A DNA stretch of 12,713 nt from positions 1 to 12,713 of the forward strand of contig CAAGIL010000189.1 of the NCBI GenBank assembly GCA_900769905.1, in the 5' to 3' direction. The notes under the pieces were generated by a model. That model was not told the origin of the DNA, did no database searches, and saw only the letters and a program-made list of their open reading frames with translations. Position 1 is the stretch's first letter, and the number at the start of each line of letters is the position of its first letter. The stretch comes from Rikenellaceae bacterium. Lineage in GTDB: Bacteria; Bacteroidota; Bacteroidia; Bacteroidales; UBA932. This document shows positions 7,861 to 12,713 of the stretch, in pieces. Both the position numbers and the translations under genes were made by a program.

Positions 7861-8664
7861 TCAGATCTTCTCTATTATCGTCCCTCCGTCCTCCCAGGCC
7901 TTGATGGTGATGGTCACCGTGCCCTTGACGTAGTCCAGCCCGATCCAGATATCATCGAGGTCCTCCTTGCTCCAGGAATAGCCCAGCACGGCGAGCAGGC
8001 CCTGCAGGTCCACCGTGTCGGTGTCCCCGTCTGATCCTCCCTCGGCGATGTCCAAATCGAAGCGCATCCTGTCCGTGAGCCTCGGCACGATGAAGTCCGA
8101 CGAGCCGTCGGAGCGCATCACTAGAGGCTGCCCCCAGCCGCCCTCCATCGGTCTCACCGCCAGCAGGTCGAACCCTCCGCAGCCAGTGGCGACGGAATAG
8201 ATCCTGTCCAACTCGTCCTCCGGAGGCGACTCGAGGAAGAGGTGCACCCGTGCGAACTGGCGGTGCAGCCGTGCGGAATCCCTTGCGAACTCGTCACGGC
8301 AGTCCACCAGAGCGGTATGCGTCCAGACGGTGTCGATGGCCGTCCCCGCCTCGTAGGAGACCCTTCCCCGGGAGACGCTGGAGAGATCGGCGCCCGTTGT
8401 CACCACGGTGCGCACGTAGCCCCTCGGGACGGTCCTCTCGTAACCGTCACCGGCGCTGTAGTCCTCCGGGGCGACGCTCTCGGAGAGGATGGGACCGTCC
8501 GCATCCCAGAGGGACACGCCAGCTGTCGTGGATGTCCTCAAGGCGTCGTCCAGTCCGACAGTGAGCCAGCAGGGGCACTCCCTGCGTCCCTCCTTCACGC
8601 AGGAGGGGAGCGAGGTGATGATGAGTATGGCGGCGAGGGCCGCCGGTATGCGTTTGCCTGTCAT
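7861..8664 (-). CDS. FimB/Mfa2-family fimbrial anchor lipoprotein, 267 aa
   Basis: The signal peptide ends in TSLPSC (Cys22), followed by the family signature REC-PCWLTVGLDD (28-40); the paired Cys-Pro-Cys just after the lipidated end is characteristic of FimB/Mfa2 anchors. The rest (for example YVRTVVTTGADLSSVSRG and ARDSARLHRQFARVHLFLESPP) fits the usual two-domain beta-sandwich anchor. In characterised Bacteroidales pili the anchor stays lipidated, terminates the fibre at the outer membrane and limits its length. At 267 aa it is somewhat short for the family. It lies directly downstream of the fimbrillin gene, the usual order, but is separated from it by 117 nt holding the tRNA-like structure. 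The ATG at 8662-8664 has no Shine-Dalgarno. Confidence 0.82.
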   Translation of the reverse strand: MTGKRIPAALAAILIITSLPSCVKEGRRECPCWLTVGLDDALRTSTTAGVSLWDADGPILSESVAPEDYSAGDGYERTVPRGYVRTVVTTGADLSSVSRGRVSYEAGTAIDTVWTHTALVDCRDEFARDSARLHRQFARVHLFLESPPEDELDRIYSVATGCGGFDLLAVRPMEGGWGQPLVMRSDGSSDFIVPRLTDRMRFDLDIAEGGSDGDTDTVDLQGLLAVLGYSWSKEDLDDIWIGLDYVKGTVTITIKAWEDGGTIIEKI

Positions 8665-8690
8665 AAGCGTTCGTATTTGGTTGTTCTAGT

Positions 8691-8767
8691 GGGACGTGGC
8701 GGGCTCGAACCGCCTGGACGGAGCACTGTTTCCGGTTTCAGCCTCCTCCCGCTCCATAGCACGCCCC
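8691..8767 (-). ncRNA. tRNA-like cloverleaf element between fimbrillin and anchor genes
   Basis: Read on the minus strand, GGGGCGT (8767-8761) pairs with ACGTCCC (8697-8691) over 7 bp with one G-U, followed by A at 8690 as a discriminator. Immediately inside the 3' strand is a perfect T-arm look-alike: GGCGG (8714-8710), loop TTCGAGC (8709-8703), CCGCC (8702-8698). A third hairpin (8746-8720) has GGAG/CTCC and GCTG/CAGT stems with one bulged G and a 10-nt loop AAACCGGAAA. A minimal D-like hairpin GCT-ATGG-AGC sits at 8760-8751. Total span is 77 nt, tRNA-sized. It is not a normal tRNA: no 5-bp/7-nt anticodon arm, no U33, no U8, no encoded CCA. It may be a decayed tRNA, a processing signal or a chance fold. 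Confidence 0.4.
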
Positions 8768-8780
8768 TGACCGGTTCAGG
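8766..8780 (-). terminator. Small hairpin directly after the fimbrillin stop (possible attenuator or 3'-end stabiliser)
   Basis: On the minus strand CCTGA-ACCGG-TCAGG forms a 5-bp stem with a 5-nt loop beginning 2 nt after the fimbrillin stop codon (8782-8784). There is no U-tract, so it is not a classical terminator. Its last two bases (8767-8766) are also the first two of the acceptor-like stem of the tRNA-like element, so the two folds compete. Confidence 0.3.
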
Positions 8781-8781
8781 T

Positions 8782-9840
8782 CTAGATGGTCTCGTCGTAG
8801 GTCGCACCTGCCTGCCATCCGGCGACGGTGATGTTGACGTTCATAGAGCCCTTCTCGACCGGATCGTTAGGATCCTTCGAACCGAGGCTGTTGATGGTCA
8901 GACCCACGGTGTAGGTGGTGTTGCGCACGAGTGTGGAGCTGTCAAGCACGACAGGGTAGTAGAACACCTCGCTGTTCACGCTGGCAACGACCACGAGCAC
9001 GCTCCTCTGTGCGGAGAATGTTGCGTTGAAGCCGCTTGGGGCCGTTGTGGAGCTGTTGGCGTAGCCGTAGAAGATGTACGGGGTCGAAGGGGTGAGCGAG
9101 CTGCCGTTGGCCACGGACTGTCCGACGCTCTTGAAGGTGAGGGTAGGGCAGGATGCGGCATAGGTGCTGCCGTCGATGATGTGGCTCTCGACAAGCGGGG
9201 ACTCGTCCTTGCGCCCCTCCTTGTTGTACCAGGTCGAAGGCGACGCCGTTCCGGCGATGTTCTGGTTGCCGACCACGTTGGAGAGGAAGACCCTCTCGAC
9301 CTTCAGAGCTCCGTAGGATGACGGGAGGGCGTTGGTCACCGAGGCGAGCACAACGCGGGCCGCGAGGCGGCTCACGGTGATGGCGCAGCTGGCAGCCGTA
9401 CCTGACACCGTGCAGGTGTTCTTGCCGGCCATCACGAAGCCTGTGGACGCCGTGGTGCTGTTGGCCGAGAGGTCGACAGCCTTGGCCTCCAGCTCGGAGA
9501 GAGTGCCCACGGTCGAGAGGTCGGGACCGTTGACCACCGCACAGACGGTCTTGGTGCCGGCGGTGGTGGTGATGGAGCCTGTGAGGCTTTTACCAAGGTT
9601 CTTGTAGAAGTTGATCTTGCCGTCGGAGCCAAAGACGAAGACCTGCACCTTGTTGACCTGCGTCTCGTAGGTCTGGGCAGTAGTGTAGGCGCTCACGGCC
9701 TTGGTCTGGAGACCGGAGTCCGCATCGATGGTGAGCTGGATGGTGCCGTAGGCCTGAGGCTCGGCGGCAGGTTGCTCCTGTTTGTTGCAGGCGGCCAGAA
9801 ATGTCGTTGCCGCGAGAAGGAATGAGATTGTCTTTTTCAT
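8782..9840 (-). CDS. Major fimbrillin, FimA/Mfa1-type type V pilin, 352 aa
   Basis: The lipoprotein signal peptide ends FLAAC (Cys18), followed by a low-complexity linker and the N-terminal fimbrillin domain: TIQLTIDAD, LQTKAVSAYTTA (44-55), VNKVQVFVFGSDG (62-74), FVMAGK (135-140) and SRLAARVVL (157-165). The C-terminal region has the hallmark VRNTTYTVGLTINSLGS (305-321), DPNDPV and a terminal VAGW. Type V pilins are exported as lipoproteins, cleaved by a trypsin-like protease after an N-terminal Lys/Arg, and polymerise by strand exchange. TK at 46-47 is the likely site; there is no Arg before residue 158, so processing would need Lys specificity or a different site. The length is typical. 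It follows the 107-aa gene by 36 nt with an A-rich leader and AAAGGAA, the best ribosome site in the operon. The anchor gene follows. Confidence 0.88.
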   Translation of the reverse strand: MKKTISFLLAATTFLAACNKQEQPAAEPQAYGTIQLTIDADSGLQTKAVSAYTTAQTYETQVNKVQVFVFGSDGKINFYKNLGKSLTGSITTTAGTKTVCAVVNGPDLSTVGTLSELEAKAVDLSANSTTASTGFVMAGKNTCTVSGTAASCAITVSRLAARVVLASVTNALPSSYGALKVERVFLSNVVGNQNIAGTASPSTWYNKEGRKDESPLVESHIIDGSTYAASCPTLTFKSVGQSVANGSSLTPSTPYIFYGYANSSTTAPSGFNATFSAQRSVLVVVASVNSEVFYYPVVLDSSTLVRNTTYTVGLTINSLGSKDPNDPVEKGSMNVNITVAGWQAGATYDETI

Positions 9841-9876
9841 TGTTCCTTTTGTTTTTGATTGTTTGTAAATGAGTTG
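9841..9876 (-). promoter_or_regulatory. A-rich leader with Shine-Dalgarno-like site for the fimbrillin gene
   Basis: The 36 nt before the fimbrillin ATG are strongly A-rich on the coding strand (ACAAACAATCAAAAACAAAA), unlike the GC-rich surroundings, and end in AAAGGAACA directly before the start. A-rich unstructured leaders favour translation in Bacteroidetes. The other downstream genes lack such a leader, which fits high output of the major subunit. I see no sigma-ABfr promoter inside it. Confidence 0.5.
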
Positions 9877-10200
9877 TTATTGTGTATCGTCATTACGATT
9901 GTCTTTTGAAAGCCGCCTGTGCGTCCGGCGCATGCGTATCTCCAGCACCAGACCGAGGATGAACGCCAGGACGCAGAAGACGGCAAACGCCCAGAGGAGG
10001 TACGTCACAAACCCTAGCAGCCTCGACTCCAGCCGCATGGCGGGGATGAGCACCAGCCGCCCGAGTGCGATGCACCCGACGGCAAGAAGGGCCGTCTTCA
10101 GGAAGAACTTCCAGTCATCAGGACAGGTGCTGTACTCATCAGATGGCTGATTCTCTCCGGTCTTTCTCAGTTTCATTTTCATATGCTTCTTCTGTATCAT
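9877..10200 (-). CDS. Small two-TM membrane protein, 107 aa, unknown
   Basis: Two hydrophobic segments, about residues 33-54 and 62-87, are separated by a short loop RLESR and followed by a basic stretch (RMRRTHRRLSKDNR) that should be cytoplasmic. The N-terminus is charged and holds three possible starts: Met1 (10200), Met7 (10182) and Met9 (10176). With Met1 the gene overlaps the upstream gene by 62 nt, with Met9 by 38 nt, so a long overlap exists whichever is used. It sits between the three-TM protein and the fimbrillin, so an inner-membrane accessory role in pilus production is suggested by position only. I do not recognise a family. Confidence 0.7.
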   Translation of the reverse strand: MIQKKHMKMKLRKTGENQPSDEYSTCPDDWKFFLKTALLAVGCIALGRLVLIPAMRLESRLLGFVTYLLWAFAVFCVLAFILGLVLEIRMRRTHRRLSKDNRNDDTQ

Positions 10201-10741
10201 CCTCCTGTCCGGACTGCGGAAGGCTATCCGAGAGCATCAGGTAGTATCCAGCCGTCGCCCTGCCGGCTTCCCGCCGGAGTCTCTTTGCATCGTGCCTGTT
10301 GCTCCAGCATACCACCAGGGGTAAGAGGGCCAGCATCAGATAGATGAAGGACAGCGCATACGACAGCGCCCATTCCATAACCAGATACGGATCCTCCACT
10401 GTATCACTTACAGTCATCATGAGCACTCCCTGCACCGCCATGGCGAGAGAGAAGACGCTGCCCGTCACTATGACAGGACGGGCATATCTTACGGAGTGAT
10501 CCAGCCCGGAGAGGTAGATGGCGTAGTCAAGCATCTGCTCAATCCTGGGGTTGCCACCCGTCGGAGGGTTGTCATTGATAAGCCCCATGTAGAACAGACT
10601 TCCCTGCAGATCACTCCTCATACTCATGAGGGGGTTGAGCTTGGGGAACATGAACACACATGTCAGAAGGCTGCCCCATATCAGACATAGCGCAATCAGG
10701 TGGAACCATTCGTAGTTCCGTATCAGAAAATCAATAATCAT
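10139..10741 (-). CDS. Three-TM membrane protein, 200 aa, unknown
   Basis: Hydrophobic segments at about 13-32, 89-110 and 123-145 suggest three transmembrane helices. Between the first two lies a hydrophilic loop of about 55 residues (FPKLNPLMSMRSDLQGSL onward), which would face one compartment as a small domain. The C-terminal tail is strongly charged, first basic (RHDAKRLRREAGR), then acidic (GQEDDTEEAYENETEKD). Its ATG overlaps the end of the OmpA/TPR lipoprotein gene by 11 nt (TATGATTATTGA), which points to translational coupling. Its own end overlaps the 107-aa gene. The lower GC of this gene pair compared with neighbours is noticeable by eye. It is probably a partner of the 107-aa protein in the inner membrane. 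Family not recognised. Confidence 0.75.
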   Translation of the reverse strand: MIIDFLIRNYEWFHLIALCLIWGSLLTCVFMFPKLNPLMSMRSDLQGSLFYMGLINDNPPTGGNPRIEQMLDYAIYLSGLDHSVRYARPVIVTGSVFSLAMAVQGVLMMTVSDTVEDPYLVMEWALSYALSFIYLMLALLPLVVCWSNRHDAKRLRREAGRATAGYYLMLSDSLPQSGQEDDTEEAYENETEKDRRESAI

Positions 10742-12713
10742 AGTTATCTTCCTCCTTGTTCAAATCATAAGTCTTGATAAGTGCGGATATCTCCGGGTCG
10801 AGGTTGCCTCGATGCCTGTAGGACGGTTCCTTGCGGCAGGCGTCGAGGTAGTGCTGGACCGCCTTCTCGTACTCGCCCCTGCGCGAGAAGAGTATGGCCA
10901 GCAGGTAGTCCACCTGCGGGGTCCGCTCCAAAGGGGCGAGGATGGCCATCGCGCTGGCGTTGTAGTCCAGCAGGCAGCAGGCGACCGCTGTGTTGTAGTC
11001 CTGGTACGGGCGGAGGATCTCCAGGGCGCGCTTGTAGTCGCGGTCCCGGATGGCCTGCACGCCCGCCATGTAGAGCGTGTCCAGCTCCGTGGTGTGGACG
11101 GTGTCCTGCACCATCCCCTTGCGGTGGAGATGGAAGTCGAACCGCACTGTCCTGAGACGGGGGTAGAGCACTTCCCGGAGGTGCCGGTACATCGGCGTTA
11201 CGGAGAGCTCCTTCTCCCTGCGGTCCGCATCTGGAATCTCCCTGATGCGGCGGTAGGCCTCCTTCATCCCGTCGGAGAGCTCGTCGTCCCTCTCCACGAG
11301 GGCGTCAAGCATCGTCCAGTTCTCGCCCCCGTTGCGTGAGATGAACCGTATTGGGGTGTCCTCCCGGCTTCGGGATACATTGCCCGATTCGTCAATGACG
11401 AAGCCCCGCTCTGCATCGAGGGAATCCCGGTAGTGGCGTATGTACGCCTCGAAGTAACGTGATACGGCCTCGCTCCTTCTCTGCGCGAGGGCGGTGTTCG
11501 CCCTCAGCTGCCCCTCCGGACTGGCCGAGGCGGTCACCACGATGGAGTCCAGGTCGAACTTGCGGTTCTCCATCAGCTCGGCGAGGTTGCCCCTGATGCG
11601 GCCTATCTCCCCGGCGTTCTCGCCAAGGGTCTCGATGACCTCGGAGCGTCCCTGGGCGAACTCAACGTAACAGGCGGTGTTCGCCTCGACCCTGCGCCCG
11701 ATGATCTTCTTCAGGTACTTCTCCCTCGGATCGACGAGCGTGGAGATGGAGCTGATGTAGAAGGTCAGTGGGCCGCTGCGTGGCACATCGTAGACGAGCT
11801 TGTCGCTCTCCCAGATGCTGCCGCCAAGCCAGATGTCCACCTTCCTCAGCTGGGGACGGGTGGCAACGGTCTGTATGTAGTTGTATATGAAGTCTCCATT
11901 GATATCCCTCATCACCGTGTCGAGCCTCAGGCCATCGGTGACGATGGGCGCCTTGACGTACCTGCGGTACATCTTCTCACGGCGCGCCTTGCGGCGGTCG
12001 TTCAGACGGACGGCAGTACGGTTGGTGTAGTGTTCCACGGCCTCCTGCTCGGTGGTCCCGTAGACGGAGGCAAACTGCTCGTCGGAGACGTCGGTGGAGT
12101 CCGTGCGCATGGCGTAGAGGGCGGGAATATTGCGTCTAAGGAAGATCTCCAGCTGGCGGAGGTTGATGAACCTCGTGGAGTCGCTGACGATGGACGAGAG
12201 GAAGCGCTCGTACTGCTGGTAGCCCTTCAGCTGGGCTCTGCGGTAGTCCCTTCCCGTGACGACGATACCGTCCAGGCGGAGGCTGTCCCCGAGGATGAAC
12301 ATGTCGGGATAGAGCCTCAGCTGCCACTTCGAGTCCTGCATGGACTCCGGCACGACCACCTGGAACTCCAGGTCCACCTTGCCGTGGCGCTCGGCCACAT
12401 TGCGGAAGGTGGCGGTGATATAGGCGGCGTCGATCACGTCGCTCGCTACCATCTCGCCATTGTCGTCCTTGATGGCCTTCATGATGAGCAGCTCCCTGCC
12501 GTCGTCGTCCCTGACCTTCAGCGTGTCACGCCTCACGGCCAGGCCGCCCCCGTACTCAGGAAGGGCGGAGGTACGCTGCGGCAGGCGAAGCGATGCCACC
12601 GCCTCCTTCTCGCGCAGGTTCCTCACCTTGCCGGTGGTGGCGCAGGCGACGGCCACGAGGACGGTCGCCACGACAGCGGCCGCCCTTACGGCTACGGACT
12701 GCTTGACTCTCAG
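10731..12713 (-). CDS. Lipoprotein with OmpA-like domain and TPR-like C-terminus; 5' end open at window edge
   Basis: Stop at 10731-10733. A GTG at 12671 could start a 646-aa product, but the frame is open to base 12713 and the extra 14 codons (LRVKQSVAVRAAAV) supply the basic and hydrophobic part of a lipoprotein signal peptide ending LVAVAC, so the true start is probably just outside the window. Numbering from the GTG: lipobox Cys10; a conserved beta-rich region at about 55-320; an OmpA-like domain at about 333-420 with YVEFAQGRSEV (335-345), ASASPEG (381-387) and ALAQRRSEAV (394-403); and a TPR-like region at about 530-615 (RDRDYKRALEILRPYQDYN, RRGEYEKAVQHYLDACRKEP). OmpA-like domains normally bind peptidoglycan. 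The layout recalls the DUF3868-type OmpA/TPR proteins found in Bacteroidales fimbrial loci, but the N-terminal part differs. Likely a periplasmic-side scaffold of the pilus system; inferred. Confidence 0.78.
   Translation of the reverse strand: MRVKQSVAVRAAAVVATVLVAVACATTGKVRNLREKEAVASLRLPQRTSALPEYGGGLAVRRDTLKVRDDDGRELLIMKAIKDDNGEMVASDVIDAAYITATFRNVAERHGKVDLEFQVVVPESMQDSKWQLRLYPDMFILGDSLRLDGIVVTGRDYRRAQLKGYQQYERFLSSIVSDSTRFINLRQLEIFLRRNIPALYAMRTDSTDVSDEQFASVYGTTEQEAVEHYTNRTAVRLNDRRKARREKMYRRYVKAPIVTDGLRLDTVMRDINGDFIYNYIQTVATRPQLRKVDIWLGGSIWESDKLVYDVPRSGPLTFYISSISTLVDPREKYLKKIIGRRVEANTACYVEFAQGRSEVIETLGENAGEIGRIRGNLAELMENRKFDLDSIVVTASASPEGQLRANTALAQRRSEAVSRYFEAYIRHYRDSLDAERGFVIDESGNVSRSREDTPIRFISRNGGENWTMLDALVERDDELSDGMKEAYRRIREIPDADRREKELSVTPMYRHLREVLYPRLRTVRFDFHLHRKGMVQDTVHTTELDTLYMAGVQAIRDRDYKRALEILRPYQDYNTAVACCLLDYNASAMAILAPLERTPQVDYLLAILFSRRGEYEKAVQHYLDACRKEPSYRHRGNLDPEISALIKTYDLNKEEDNYDY

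Larger units (their letters stand above)
2074..12713 (-). other. Predicted seven-gene type V pilus operon
   Basis: All seven genes point left with tight spacing: an 11-nt overlap, a 38-62-nt overlap, then gaps of 36, 117, 28 and 20 nt, ending 25 nt before a strong terminator. Five of the seven products have lipoprotein signals and four have fimbrial features. The promoter is not in the window. The only sizeable gap (8665-8781) lies between fimbrillin and anchor, where readthrough or processing would be expected to lower downstream expression. Confidence 0.65.

Noticed and set aside
8690..8767. Functional tRNA gene
   Set aside because: The T arm and acceptor-like stem fit, but there is no 5-bp/7-nt anticodon arm, no U33, no U8 and only a 3-bp D-like hairpin, so I report it as tRNA-like only.
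8242..9321. 359-aa open frame on the plus strand spanning the anchor gene, gap and fimbrillin
   Set aside because: Antisense to two clear fimbrial genes; it merely lacks stops across the gap.
8665..10200. Invertible promoter or phase-variation inverted repeats, as known for some Bacteroidales surface loci
   Set aside because: I looked for paired inverted repeats flanking a promoter and found none inside the window; the operon promoter region is off the right edge.

Overview
This window most likely comes from a GC-rich member of the Bacteroidales (Alistipes-like by composition; this is inference, no marker gene is present). The evidence is a cluster of Bacteroidetes type V (FimA/Mfa1-type) pilus genes, many lipoprotein signal peptides, and A-rich leaders with few Shine-Dalgarno sites.

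Left edge (1-138): the 3' end of an IS200/IS605-family tnpB with its RuvC-III motif, followed by the typical right-end hairpin and a TCAA end. This is also where the tnpB-associated omega/reRNA scaffold would lie. Its guide would be drawn from the adjacent host DNA at about 139-158.

Plus-strand block (155-1994): a 36-aa hydrophobic peptide whose start lies just beyond the IS end, a 237-aa outer-membrane beta-barrel-like protein, and a 303-aa lipoprotein with a bacterial Ig-like segment. I cannot name any of these three. A strong stem-loop at 2014-2049 sits between this block and the convergent minus-strand block and should terminate both.

Minus-strand block (12713 down to 2074): seven closely spaced genes that look like one fimbrial operon. 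In transcription order they are: (1) a lipoprotein with an OmpA-like domain and TPR-like C-terminus, open at the right window edge; (2) a 200-aa three-TM protein overlapping it by 11 nt; (3) a 107-aa two-TM protein overlapping gene 2; (4) the major fimbrillin; (5) a FimB/Mfa2-like anchor lipoprotein; (6) and (7) two very large paralogous fimbrillin-like lipoproteins of 1034 and 877 aa, probably accessory or tip subunits. The expected pathway is lipoprotein export, cleavage of an N-terminal strand at a T-K/R site, and donor-strand polymerisation on the outer surface. Genes 1-3 are candidates for a less well described assembly, anchoring or sensing module.

The most unusual signal is in the 117-nt gap between the fimbrillin and anchor genes. 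On the coding strand it can fold into a 77-nt tRNA-like cloverleaf with a 7-bp acceptor-like stem and a canonical-looking T arm with a TTCGAGC loop, but no standard anticodon arm. It sits where transcript processing or attenuation could set the ratio of major pilin to anchor and tip subunits.
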